Source of the DNA: Branchinecta lynchi
Taxonomy: Eukaryota; Arthropoda; Branchiopoda; Anostraca; Branchinectidae
DNA length: 64,000 bases
Assembly (NCBI GenBank): GCA_023053575.1
Contig: JAKZAP010000022.1
Span: forward strand, 14,984,518-15,048,517
Direction: 5' to 3'
How positions within the stretch are numbered: the first letter of the stretch is position 1; every line of letters begins with the position of its first letter. Made by a program: the position numbers and the translations under genes. Shown in pieces: positions 24,601 to 33,179 of this stretch. Under the pieces are notes generated by a model. That model saw only the letters and a list, made by a program, of their open reading frames with translations, was not told the origin of the DNA and did no database searches.

Positions 24601-27600
24601 TCTGATTGTTTCTAATTAATTTTACATTGCACCAACACCAGCAAAAATTTAGTCCTTTTTGATGATAGTGATGATGATAATCGGAGCATCCCCGTCCATG
24701 GGACTCGCGAGAATACGGGGAGTGAGTCCCCGGGACAAACAAAAACGCGGGGACTCCTCAAGCGGAGTCCTCGGGGAACGGCGAGAATACGCTTTAAGTC
24801 TAAGTAAGGTAGACTGACACTTTCCGGATTACCGGAAAACTTCAAAAGAGCCTTACCAAGTAAAGCGTGACTCGGAGAGCGTCCCTACATTTTTCCGGTG
24901 TCTTCCTTTTTGATGATGGTGATGATAATCGGAGCATTCCCCGTCCGTGGGACTCGCGAGAATACGGGGAGGGAGTCCCCGGGACAAACAAAAACGCGGG
25001 GACTCCTCAAGCGGAGTCCTCGGGGAACGACGAGAGTACGCTTTAAGTCTAAGTAAGGTAGACTGACACTTTCCGGATTACCGGAAAACTTCAAAAGAGC
25101 CTTACCAAGTGAAGCGTGACTCGGAGAGCGTCCCTGTACTTTTCCGGTGTCTTCAGCACTTCCGCCAAGAGCAGCTCCCATCAGCGCCACCTTGTCTGAA
25201 AGTCGGATGTCACTACCGACAAGGACAAAACCAGCCCAGTTGGCTGGATGAGCAAAGTGTTTTGTATGCTGGACTATCTGCTGTGCGTCTGACAGTGCAC
25301 GACTGACCCGAGAGCCCTGACAAAAAAAAAACTAAATTTACTCGCAAGTGGAGTCCTCGGGAAACGGAGAGCCCTCCTTGTAGTTTCCAAGTCCCCTAAA
25401 GTACCGTAGATAGACCTCCTTAATACTTGTAATTTAGAAACCCTGTTGAAGCGCCGTGACTTTCGTTAGTGTTCGGAACTAAAATCTTGAATACACCAGC
25501 ACTATTTGATATCCTCCCCCCAGATTTTTCAGCGGCACGAGTAAGGCCTGAGAGAGTGGTAGCCCAGCCAATACCCAAATTGCACCAATAAAACATACGA
25601 CTCGTTACCTAAGAAGTTTTGTTCCCGCTTTCGTCAACCTTTTTAACTCGCATCATTAATTGTATATAGATTTGAATATTTTGTGTTATGTTTGACAAGT
25701 CTTTGTTATACCCAAACTAGTGTAGAGTTATCTTTTGTATATAATTAGTGTTAATATGGACGAGGACCACCAAATGGGCTTGACCGTTGTATCGGTTTTG
25801 AAATAAAATTGAATTGAATTGAAACGGCGAGAATACGCCTCAAGTCGCGCCCCGAGTTCTGAAAATGTTTTTTTTTTCTTCAAATAACTATATTCTTCAT
25901 AACCTTCATATGAGAACGAGCCAGGCGATATAAATCAGCCGAAGGATGTTTTATGGAAGAAAATGTTTGCGGTAGAACAGCAGATCATTATATGGATCAT
26001 TGTCTGAGCCAAAGAACCAGTGTGCTTTAAAAGAGATATTTTCATTAAGGCTAGACATTTAGACATTTTTTTTTAATTTCATCAAAAACACATAAATTAA
26101 GACAAAAAAATCCTGATTGTGGCCGTAATTCTAACCACCATGAATCCGCTATATCATTCCCTCATTACCTCCCCCCCTTTGGGGTGGGGGGATAAATTAT
26201 TTTTTTTTGTTTTAAATAAATACCCTTTCCTCTTATCACACTTCTTTTCTTTTCAAATAATGGGATAAGTAAGGACATTGAACAACTGAATCACTGAACA
26301 ACTGAACAACTTATCACACTTCTTTCCTTTTCAAATAATGGGATAAGTAAGAACATTGAACAACTGAATCAAATCTGAATGCCAACCTAAGGCTAACATA
26401 TTTGAAAATAGAAGGTTTTAAAAGTTCGGCATCAGAGGAACGGAAGTTGACGATACCAGGAGAAAACCATGCATCATCATTTTTCCGCGTTTAAAGCTGG
26501 ATAATTTGATGGAAAAAAAAAACCCAGTCAGAATTAATTATAAGAGCTTAAGTAAAGACATTGAACAACTGAATCAAATCTGAATGCCAACCAGAAATCA
26601 CAGTGTTGTTGGCGAAATATTTTACTAACAAAATTAGAAATAGGGAAAACGGATGTGATTTTTATTAATATATTATTCGTAAAAGAATTTGAATAGTATT
26701 CAGTATTTCAGTATTCATTCAGCCGTCGTACTGAAAGGACGCATTGATGTGCGCTGTGTGCTGACGTCATAGATCCGAAATGATTGCAGAGACTAGTGAC
26801 ATGAATTTGATGTATTCGCCCGTGCTGAATTTTATTCAGTTTAACAGGGAAAAGGGCGTGGAAGATGAGATAATTAAGAAGTTTGGAAGAGAGTTCTTTG
26901 AACACGATCTCGTGATGAAAGCTAAGACACTTCTCTGCTCGATTGTAGACCCTGATGTACCGCCGAAAAAACGTCAAGGCCCCAATGCCGCTCTCAGTCA
27001 TTTTAGTGATATGCTGGAAATCTTCGCAAAATGTGATATTGATGGCACGGAACTTCCTAACTTCGTGATCCTGTCACCATTCGAAGTGCCGTGTATTCCC
27101 GCCAGTGCCTTCGCGCGACTGAACGCGAAGTTGAACAGTTTAGAGGAAATGGTGAAAACCCTATCAAATCAGTTTGCTTCATACAACGGACAGTTCCCGG
27201 AACTTCCGCGAAAGGCCGCTCCAGCAGCTGATACACACGCAATGGTTGTTGTTTCAAAGTTACCTGAAACACTCAACGACCCCCTCCTCCGGAAGCAATT
27301 AATCGACCAAGTTAAAGGCCACGAGTCAATATCGAGTGTGCGCCCCAAAGGGAACAAACTCCTCGTAAATATTGAAAAGTCTGTAGCCGCCGACTTTTGT
27401 GATTCCATCGTATCTATAATGGCTGGCACAGTCACCAAAGTCGTCTCCAAACGCCACTTTGGACTCCTAAAAGGCATCCCAGTTTCTTTCGAGGTCAGTA
27501 ACTTCGCTGGCTACCCGGGCATTTCTAGTGTGAAACGGCTTGGCTCTTCCCAAGCCGTAAAAGTTGAGTTCATTGACAGTTTTGAAAAAGCTAAGGCATT

Positions 27601-30600
27601 CAAGAATGGACTAAAACTCGGATACGAATATTTCTCCGTCTATGATTTCATTGAAACGCCCCGTTGCTGCTTCCGCTGCAGATCCCCTGAACATTTCCAG
27701 TCCCAATGCAGTAGCCCGGTAGAAAAATGTGCTCGTTGCGCTGGCAACCACGCCATATCAAAGGACTCTCCCTGCACTAACTCCCCCAAATGTGCGAACT
27801 GCGACGGAGACCATCCCTCGTATAGCCTGTTATGCCCAGTGATGAAAGCACGTGTTGTAGGTGGTGCCCGATAATGACACACCCAATATCTATAGTAAGC
27901 TTCAACATAAATGGAACCCGTCACAAAGAGCACTACATAGATGAACTACTGCTAAACTACGACATTGTGCTCCTTCAAGAACACTTACTCACGGCCGCTA
28001 GCTCGAACGCCCTTAAAAGAAGCACTGACCATTTAATTTTTCTTACAAATGCTCGAGCCACTTTTGGGCGGCCATCCGGTGGCCTTGCGTGTATGATAAA
28101 TCGGAAATTTAGTGCTTTATCACCGGTCTGCTACCATAGTGATGAATATATCTTAGCAGTGAGACTTGGTAAAGTGATTCTGGTCAATATATATCTACCG
28201 TGTGATCGTAAAAATTTGATTTCCCTCAACAAGTTTTCAAAAGCTTGCGCTTCGCTTGAGAGGCTGCTAAAGTCAATTGTTTCGCAGGGTTACCAATTTG
28301 TTATTGCAGGAGATTTTAACAGTGATTTACTAAAGCCGTCAGCTCGGACTGATTTAGTACTTGATACTCTTCCTGATTATAAGTTAGTTCCTAAGGATAG
28401 AATGTACACTTATGTTCATAATTCTGGTAGCTTTTCGAACATTGACCATGTTGTTGCTTCTCCCTCTCTTAATATCTCGTCTATATTAGTCACTGAGGAT
28501 GAAAATGATGTGGATCATTTACCTCTTTCATTTACAGTTGCTGCAACTGATATAGCACTTTCCTCCATTAGATCTGTTAGAAGTCATAAGTGGCTTATAC
28601 GTAGGAACTGGAATCGTGCTGATTTGTTGCTGTATACTGTTACGCTATCTTCCCTCCTTAGTAATATCAAAGTCCCATTCCACCTTTTGCAGGCTTCTGA
28701 GCGGTATTCAAATGACAATTCGTGTCTTAATAATTATTACGACCAGATCGTTTCGAGTTTGAGGGTGGCGGAAGAAGTGGCCGTGCCGGAAGAAAGAATT
28801 CGAAAAAACACTCGGAAATCAAATTGGTCTCTTGACCCAGAACTGAAAATAGTGAAGAATAAGGCTAAATTTTGGTTAAGACTTTGGGTTTCTTGCGGCA
28901 GACCACGTTCTGGCACCGTGTTTGATATTAAGCAACGTACTAAGCGTATTTATAAGAAGCACGTTCGTTCGATCAGTTCAAAGGGACTCGAGTTCCCACG
29001 TACACAAGGCGATTGGTCAAAAGTAATTAATGCAGACAAAATTGATGGAAAGTCGTCGCTCAGTGTTATCAGTGATTCCGCATGGAATTCATATTATACG
29101 TCAATGTTTAGTGCCGCAAATTTTTATGTTCATGCAGTTTATTCTAAGCTGCTGAGTGCTTCACTTCCCCCATTCCTCACTCAAGCACATATTCTCCCTG
29201 TGTCTTTGTCATCGGTCTCACTTGCTATTAAGCGTCTCCGTTCCTCTTCTGTTGATAACGACGGAATTTCGGCTCGAAATCTAAAAATAAATTGCCCACC
29301 TCTTGAGCAACATCTTCAATTGCTCTTCCAAATGTGCCTGAGTTCCTCTGCCGTCCCCAATAGTTTTCTTTGCGGAATTGTAACATCAATTATTAAAAAA
29401 GGTAAACCCCCTTCCGAGTGTGCCTCTTATCGTCCCATCACCGTTTCATGTACGATTAGCAAAGTCTTCGAGTATGTACTACTCCCTTCATTTATTAATA
29501 ATGCTAACTTCGGAGAAAACCAATTGGGTTTCCAAAAAGGTATTGGTTGTCAACATGCCCACCGAGTTCTTTCGTCTCTCCTGGTTGAGGCAACAAAAAA
29601 AGGCTTGGAACTGCATATTTGTGCTTTGGACCTGTCGAAAGCTTTTGATAGCATTGTACATACCCAAGCCCTTTTCTCGCTTTTTTCACATGGCATAAAT
29701 ATTTCTATTATTTTTTTATTACGTTATTGGTATACAAATTCTTTTCTGCGCACTAAAGTGGATGGACAGATATCCAATTTTAGAATCCCGATAAAACGTG
29801 GAGTTCGACAGGGCGCGGTTCTTTCACCATCCATTTTTAAAATGTGCATCTCTAACATCCTGTCTTCTATACCTACCACTTGTATTATTAATTCCATTAA
29901 TATCTCTTATATTGCTTATGCCGATGATATTCTGCTGATAAGCCGAAGCAAGACCGGATTAAAGAAGTCAGTTTCTTTTGTTTCAGCTGCTTTCGACCGG
30001 ATCGGTCTGGCTCTGAACGTTAATAAATGCGAATACTTATCTTTCAATTCAACTAACCAAGAGCCGCTTATTCTCCCAACTAAGACTATCCCCCTTGTCA
30101 CATCTCTTGGGTGGTTGGGCATCCACATTACTAACAGTCTCAAATCGTTCCGGTCTCAATCGGTTAATAATGCTAAAAGAAAGATTCAAGTATCATACTC
30201 GAAGATTGTTGCTAATCGTGGGAAATACAATAAAAAAGCCCTTAGTAAACTTTACAGCAGTTTTACTGACCATTCTATCTTATTTCTTTCTGGCCTCTCT
30301 TCAGTTTTAAAGAAAAAAGATCTTCATTCCCTCCGTTCTTGTTATTACCGATATGCAAAATTCCTCCTTTTCCTACCCCCCTGGTATAAAAACAGACATC
30401 TGATTTCGCGTTACAAGCTTCCGGATATATCGCTGAAACTTTCGGCCATAAGTAAAAAATTGTCCACAACGTCCCATCTCAGCTTCCCCGCACATCACGG
30501 CTTGTCCCTTCTTCTAGAGTGAATTTTAGTGTATTTTAGTGTTTTGTGTTGTTTTTCCTTGTTTGTACTCCGCTATTCTGTCTTTTCAGCGGGTTATAAA

Positions 30601-31908
30601 AATAAATAAATAATAAATAAAATATTTGATGGTGTAAAATGGATACGTCAGCTGAATTTTATTGGAGCTATACTTCGGCCCTTCTTAGCAAGGTTCCTCT
30701 TCAGGCTTAAAGGACACCTGAATGAAGAGTACCAACTATCATCCCTATCTGTATGACTTCCGTTAACATTGCCTGCAGAAAACCGAATCCAAATACGAAA
30801 TAGTGTTTCCAAGCTATGATTTTTGTTCCATTTTGCATCTGTCCTTATTTCAGTACCGAACAATTTTAAAAATGAACAAATGTCTCGAATCAACCCTTCT
30901 TCTGGAATATATGTTAACCAGTTAAGCTCAAACGGATATCTAGAAGAAATTCTAATACGATCTGGCCAGCGCTGTACAAGATTTGAATGAATTGCGCTTT
31001 TTGTCTTGGAGTCTGCATGTGCAAACCTCCGAAAACGAACATCGGTATTTCGAAAACGTCACGCTCAGGAGAAGAATGCTCTCCGTGGCCATGTCTGTAA
31101 ATGCATTCTCCATGGTGTGTTCAAGTATGGTTTCTTTGTTCAAGTGTCCTTTAAAACCGCTCAAGTTGGAAAAACGAACTTGTGGGAAACACAAAACTAA
31201 AGATTGTAGCCTAGCGTTAAATATTTAACTAATATTTTTTTAGCTGATATAGCTCCAATAAAATTCAGCTGACGTATCCGTTTTACACCATCAAATATGA
31301 TTCGCAGTCAGCTTGGGCTGAGGGAATATTCATCCTGAATAGTACTCATTTAAAAATGAAAATTTGCGAAATACTCAACGGAAGTGGAGATAAAGAATGA
31401 ATGGGAAGAGTGACTGGCAGGGGTTTTGGCACTGCAAAGACACCTGAGCCTCGTTTTTGTTGCATGCTGCAGGCCCACTTCTCGGCCGATTCCGGACTGA
31501 TTGTTTCTACATCCGTTTTTGCACTGCAGCGCTTCCGAGGAAGACGGCAGCGCTTCTCTAGAATCTCGGACTTGCTCCCCGACCAAGTCCGTGCTTCCCT
31601 GCAAGATGCTGCAGCGCTGCCGCTTCAACCAAGAAGAAAGTGAATCCAAAAACGCATATTGTGCAAAAGCAAAGAAGTGCTGCAGCAGCGATGCGGCAGC
31701 GCTCTTGCAACAAAGCGAGGCTCTGTTCAAAGTCTCCCCTTTCTAGATGGAAGCACTGTCGACGAAATTTTCCAATGAGCTATCGGAAGGTTCTCGGATC
31801 GTTGCTTGCCGATTTCCAATCCCGGACTGGACCCCCATTCACAGTATTGGACATGGCATTGATGCAGTTTGGGTGTACGAAGTCCCGAGGAAAAATCAGG
31901 AGCCCTAG
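21606..31908 (+). CDS. ATPSCKMT: FAM173-family mitochondrial lysine methyltransferase gene (ATPSCKMT/ANTKMT-like), 3 exons seen
   Basis: Seen: exons 21606-21686, 23816-24004 and 31747-31908, all phase 0 with GT-AG introns, give 143 residues and a TAG stop. Motifs in order: VQNVLKALR, the SAM-binding DIGSGDGRIV loop, EINSVLVLYSKY, IVIFGVEQM, and VACRFPIPDW followed by GIDAVWVYEV. Known: FAM173 proteins (human ATPSCKMT/FAM173B and ANTKMT/FAM173A) are mitochondrial membrane-anchored SAM-dependent methyltransferases for ATP-synthase subunit c or the ADP/ATP translocase. Whether this is the A or B type cannot be decided here. The N-terminal part, which normally has a membrane helix and a VPAT-like motif, is not seen and should lie upstream of 21606. 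The second intron (7.7 kb) holds a complete LINE in sense orientation. Confidence 0.88.
21718..22290 (+). repeat. Short copy of the modular C-rich repeat, in a methyltransferase intron
   Basis: Starts with the head string ACAAGAGCTGAAAACTCATA and ends with (GACA)n and ACGATCGCTATATGGCACTT, like the array at 12955-14600, with one module between. It also holds a 50-base direct repeat (TTTGTTTGGGAGTTTTGTAC at 21784 and 21900). Confidence 0.7.
22469..22915 (+). mobile_element. GCAGATACC palindrome MITE, copy 1
   Basis: Ends TAGTTGCGTTTTTGCAG / CTGCAAAAAGGCAACTA. The interior is packed with GGTATCTGATACC-type palindromes and TTTTGCAGTTATCGTGGTAT repeats on both arms. In the intron between methyltransferase exons 21606-21686 and 23816-24004. 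Confidence 0.87.
23128..23196 (-). other. tRNA-like sequence (SINE head or tRNA relic)
   Basis: The minus strand reads CCCCGGTGGCTCAGTTGGTT (A-box like) and GGTTCAAACCCGCCGGAG (B box and acceptor arm). Acceptor arms pair at 6 of 7 positions, but the anticodon arm is not canonical, so a functional tRNA is unlikely. Confidence 0.5.
23388..23776. mobile_element. Foldback element with arms of about 130 bp
   Basis: 23388-23524 and 23638-23776 are long inverted repeats (ACGGATACGTCAGCTACGAT, TTTCGGCCCTTCTTGCCAAG, GACAGCCTGACGAGGA). The arm core GGCCCTTCTTGGCAAGGGTC recurs at 24060, 30670, 32130 and 38840. It ends just 5' of exon 23816-24004 and could form a hairpin in the pre-mRNA. Confidence 0.82.
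23816..24004 (+). CDS. ATPSCKMT: ATPSCKMT-like exon: methyltransferase core
   Basis: 63 codons between TTTATTTTAG and CAAATG|GTAAGT. It encodes VLAAARDGFMSEGIEINSVL, then VLYSKYSALKSGLSKKVSFF and LWKYSLNPYKSIVIFGVEQM. The acidic residue of GIEIN is the expected contact for the SAM ribose (inference from the family). Confidence 0.9.
24414..24794 (-). mobile_element. TIR element AAGGCGTATTCTCGCC, copy 1
   Basis: Arms AAGGCGTATTCTCGCCGTTC / GGAACGGCGAGAATACGCTT, inner CCCCGAGGACTCC motifs. Same family as 63006-63420, in the opposite orientation. Confidence 0.82.
24648..25157 (+). repeat. Tandem duplication of about 250-260 bp
   Basis: 24648-24907 is repeated as 24908-25157 (GATGATAATCGGAGCAT, GACTTTAAGTCTAAGTAAGG-like, TACCGGAAAACTTCAAAAGA, TTTTCCGGTGTCTTC). 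It includes the right arm of the TIR element plus its flank, so it happened after that insertion. Confidence 0.85.
25640..25825 (+). mobile_element. LINE 3' end with (TTGAA)n tail
   Basis: 3' UTR-like sequence ending TATCGGTTTTGAAATAAAAT and TGAATTGAATTGAA. No coding part was recognised. A small piece of the AAGGCGTATTC element follows at 25824-25850. Confidence 0.6.
25851..26235. other. Intronic stretch, nothing recognised
   Basis: AT-rich with T runs and one short C run. No coding or repeat-end signal. Confidence 0.5.
26240..26600. repeat. Direct repeats of about 95 bp upstream of the LINE ORFs
   Basis: The string TCACACTTCTTT(T/C)CTTTTC plus about 60 following bases occurs at about 26236 and again at 26312, and a third partial copy (ACATTGAACAACTGAATC onward) occurs at about 26558. 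This may be a repeated 5' UTR/promoter module of the LINE or an older tandem repeat. Confidence 0.65.
26780..27874 (+). CDS. LINE ORF1 (gag-like, zinc knuckles)
   Basis: 364 codons, uninterrupted, ATG at 26780 and TAA at 27872-27874. The C-terminus has three Cys-rich knuckles of CCHC type (CCFRCRSPEHFQSQC, CARCAGNHAISKDSPC, CANCDGDHPSYSLLC), typical of ORF1 RNA-binding proteins of jockey/I/CR1-group non-LTR retrotransposons; a middle region (about 150-250) may be an RRM-like fold (inference). The stop overlaps the ATG of ORF2 as TAATG. No frameshift is seen. Confidence 0.9.
   Translation: MIAETSDMNLMYSPVLNFIQFNREKGVEDEIIKKFGREFFEHDLVMKAKTLLCSIVDPDVPPKKRQGPNAALSHFSDMLEIFAKCDIDGTELPNFVILSPFEVPCIPASAFARLNAKLNSLEEMVKTLSNQFASYNGQFPELPRKAAPAADTHAMVVVSKLPETLNDPLLRKQLIDQVKGHESISSVRPKGNKLLVNIEKSVAADFCDSIVSIMAGTVTKVVSKRHFGLLKGIPVSFEVSNFAGYPGISSVKRLGSSQAVKVEFIDSFEKAKAFKNGLKLGYEYFSVYDFIETPRCCFRCRSPEHFQSQCSSPVEKCARCAGNHAISKDSPCTNSPKCANCDGDHPSYSLLCPVMKARVVGGAR
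27832..30522 (+). CDS. LINE ORF2: APE endonuclease and reverse transcriptase
   Basis: The open frame has up to 896 codons. The first in-frame ATG is 27832, but the ATG at 27874 overlapping the ORF1 stop (TAATG) is an attractive start because the protein then begins MTHPISIVSFNINGTRH, the usual start of an APE-type endonuclease. Endonuclease motifs: LQEH, AGDFNSD and NIDHVVASPS. Reverse transcriptase motifs: YRPITVSCTISKVFE, LDLSKAFDSI, KRGVRQGAVLSPSIFKMCI and the catalytic YADDILLIS. No RNase H and no C-terminal Cys/His finger are seen. The uninterrupted frame indicates a young copy, perhaps still active. Confidence 0.93.
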   Translation: MPSDESTCCRWCPIMTHPISIVSFNINGTRHKEHYIDELLLNYDIVLLQEHLLTAASSNALKRSTDHLIFLTNARATFGRPSGGLACMINRKFSALSPVCYHSDEYILAVRLGKVILVNIYLPCDRKNLISLNKFSKACASLERLLKSIVSQGYQFVIAGDFNSDLLKPSARTDLVLDTLPDYKLVPKDRMYTYVHNSGSFSNIDHVVASPSLNISSILVTEDENDVDHLPLSFTVAATDIALSSIRSVRSHKWLIRRNWNRADLLLYTVTLSSLLSNIKVPFHLLQASERYSNDNSCLNNYYDQIVSSLRVAEEVAVPEERIRKNTRKSNWSLDPELKIVKNKAKFWLRLWVSCGRPRSGTVFDIKQRTKRIYKKHVRSISSKGLEFPRTQGDWSKVINADKIDGKSSLSVISDSAWNSYYTSMFSAANFYVHAVYSKLLSASLPPFLTQAHILPVSLSSVSLAIKRLRSSSVDNDGISARNLKINCPPLEQHLQLLFQMCLSSSAVPNSFLCGIVTSIIKKGKPPSECASYRPITVSCTISKVFEYVLLPSFINNANFGENQLGFQKGIGCQHAHRVLSSLLVEATKKGLELHICALDLSKAFDSIVHTQALFSLFSHGINISIIFLLRYWYTNSFLRTKVDGQISNFRIPIKRGVRQGAVLSPSIFKMCISNILSSIPTTCIINSINISYIAYADDILLISRSKTGLKKSVSFVSAAFDRIGLALNVNKCEYLSFNSTNQEPLILPTKTIPLVTSLGWLGIHITNSLKSFRSQSVNNAKRKIQVSYSKIVANRGKYNKKALSKLYSSFTDHSILFLSGLSSVLKKKDLHSLRSCYYRYAKFLLFLPPWYKNRHLISRYKLPDISLKLSAISKKLSTTSHLSFPAHHGLSLLLE
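30622..31298. mobile_element. Palindromic-ended element with a nested MITE
   Basis: Left end ATATTTGATGGTGTAAAA...GACGTCAGCTGAATTTTA-like sequence is matched in reverse complement at the right end (about 50 bases, ending at 31298). The same end sequence recurs as solo pieces at about 32075, 38770, 39345 and 41735. The interior is interrupted by the 440-bp TTAA-flanked MITE at 30711-31150. Confidence 0.75.
30711..31150 (+). mobile_element. piggyBac-like MITE, copy 1 (440 bp)
   Basis: Terminal inverted repeats AGGACACCTGAA / TTCAAGTGTCCT are flanked on both sides by TTAA (30707-30710 and 31151-31154), the piggyBac target duplication. The element has the same length (440 bp) as the copy at 43511-43950 and is highly similar throughout. 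There is no transposase ORF; short open frames inside are not conserved genes. Confidence 0.87.
31299..31746. other. Intronic stretch before the last methyltransferase exon
   Basis: GC-richer sequence with CTGCAG-rich strings and two overlapping open frames. The frames lack family motifs and run across the acceptor of the real exon, so they were not called. Confidence 0.5.
31747..31908 (+). CDS. ATPSCKMT: ATPSCKMT-like last exon with stop
   Basis: 54 codons including TAG after the acceptor CCTTTCTAG. It encodes MEALSTKFSNELSEGSRI, VACRFPIPDWTPIHSIGHGI and DAVWVYEVPRKNQEP. It aligns with the conserved C-terminus of FAM173 proteins (ACRFPxPxW...GIDxVWxY). It is found 7.7 kb after the previous exon, beyond a LINE and several MITEs. 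Confidence 0.9.
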   Translation: MEALSTKFSNELSEGSRIVACRFPIPDWTPIHSIGHGIDAVWVYEVPRKNQEP

Positions 31909-32060
31909 TCATGAAGAATGCAGTTAACCCCCATTCTAGGTATTCTAAATAATTGGAAAATAGTTTAATTTATTGATAAAGACAGATGACAACATGTATT
32001 TCTCTAGTCCCACGTAATGCTGGGGCACAAGAATGGCTGGCAGATGTTTCTTCAGCCCAA
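31909..32060. other. Downstream flank of the methyltransferase gene
   Basis: Probable 3' UTR of the + strand gene. No clear AATAAA was seen before the repeat region; the AATAAA copies nearest downstream are inside the satellite units. Confidence 0.4.
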
Positions 32061-32340
32061 GCTGACTGCGAATCATATTTGATGGTGCAAAACGGATAAG
32101 TTAGCTACATTTTAGTAGAGCTATATTTCGGCCCTTCTTGGCAAGGGTCCTCTTCAGGCTCAAGCTGGAAATGAACTTGTGAAAAACAATTAAAGATTCT
32201 TGCTTAAATATCCGATTTTGTGAACTTGTTCTTTGAAAATTAGTTGGAGTTAAAGCTGGTCCTGTGATTCGTAAAAAAAATCGGATATTTAAGGAAGAAT
32301 CTTTAATTGTTTTTCACAAGTTCATTTTCCTGCTTCAGTG
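32060..32340. repeat. GGCCCTTCTTGGCAAGG repeat and 54-bp perfect-type hairpin
   Basis: 32060-32165 is a solo piece of the foldback family. 32169-32222 (AATGAACTTGTGAAAAACAA ... AAATATCCGATTTT) is mirrored by 32278-32331, giving a stem of about 54 bp. Confidence 0.78.
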
Positions 32341-32579
32341 GGTGGCACTTAACCTATTGTGGGTGGGTAGCCTACCAGTACCTTAAATTACCTTAAATCG
32401 CACTTCAGCGAGATGAGGTTGGGTGTTGCTCCTGTAGGGTATCTCGTGGGTTGGCAGCTTGATTGGTAGATTGTTGTTAGCCGCCTCATCATCAGCGAAC
32501 CCACCTAGGCCCCACCTACCCATTGTGGGTGGGCGGGGCCTATTAGATACCTTACTGCTTAGATCGCTCTTAAATGCGG

Positions 32580-33118
32580 TGCATTTTTAGTAGAACCCAA
32601 GCACTGAGTTAGTCCCCCCCCTTTTCCCAGGCTTCAAGCCATCTTGGACCGCAGTGAGCACCTAAAATAAAGAATTTTGAGTAGAACCCAAGCACTGAGT
32701 TAATTCTCCCCCCCCCCCCCCCCAGGCTTCAAGCCATCTTGGACGGCAGTGATCACCTAGAATAAAGAATTTTGAGTAGAGCCCAAGCACCCCCCCCCCC
32801 TTCAAGCCATCTTGGACGGCAGTGAGCACCTAAAATAAAGAATTTTGAGTAGAACCCAAGCACTGAGTTAATTCTCCCCCCCGCCCCAGGCTTCAAGCCA
32901 TCTTGGATGGCAGTGAGCACCTAAAATAAAGAATTTTGAGTAGAACCCAAGCACTGAGTTAATCCCCCCCCCCCCCCCCCAGGCTTCAAGCCATCTTGGA
33001 CGGCAGTGAGCACATAAAACAAAGAATTTTGAGTAGAACCCAAGCACTGAGTTAACCCCCCTCCCCACCAGGCTTCAAGCCATCTTGGACGGCAGTGAGC
33101 ACCTAAAATAAAGAATAA
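32580..33118 (+). repeat. Satellite of about 72-95 bp units, six copies
   Basis: Each unit has GAGTAGAACCCAAGCACTGA, a variable C run, AGGCTTCAAGCCATCTTGGA, CGGCAGTGAGCACC and AATAAAGAATTTTG. Units start near 32588, 32680, 32775, 32847, 32938 and 33030. Glycine-rich minus-strand frames are a by-product. Confidence 0.93.
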
Positions 33119-33179
33119 TTTTCCGTGAGTATGGAATATGTGCAAGGGAATTAACAGTTATAAATAATTGTTTATACAA

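Larger units (their letters stand above)
26600..30621 (+). mobile_element. Full-length APE-type non-LTR retrotransposon (CR1/jockey group)
   Basis: Both ORFs are intact, followed by a 3' UTR of about 80 bases and an A/T-rich tail of AATA-type repeats at 30597-30621. The 5' boundary is unresolved; direct repeats at 26240-26600 may belong to its 5' UTR. It lies in sense orientation within the second visible intron of the methyltransferase gene. The 3' end abuts a palindromic element starting at 30622, so the 3' target duplication could not be determined. Confidence 0.8.

Noticed and set aside
31401..31746. Overlapping + frames with Cys/Ala/Gln-rich products
   Set aside because: No family motif; they run through the acceptor of the real methyltransferase exon and look like chance frames in GC-richer intron.
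32868..33145. Glycine-rich minus-strand repeats as a secreted repeat protein
   Set aside because: Gly runs come from C runs of varying length in a DNA satellite; frame is not maintained between units.
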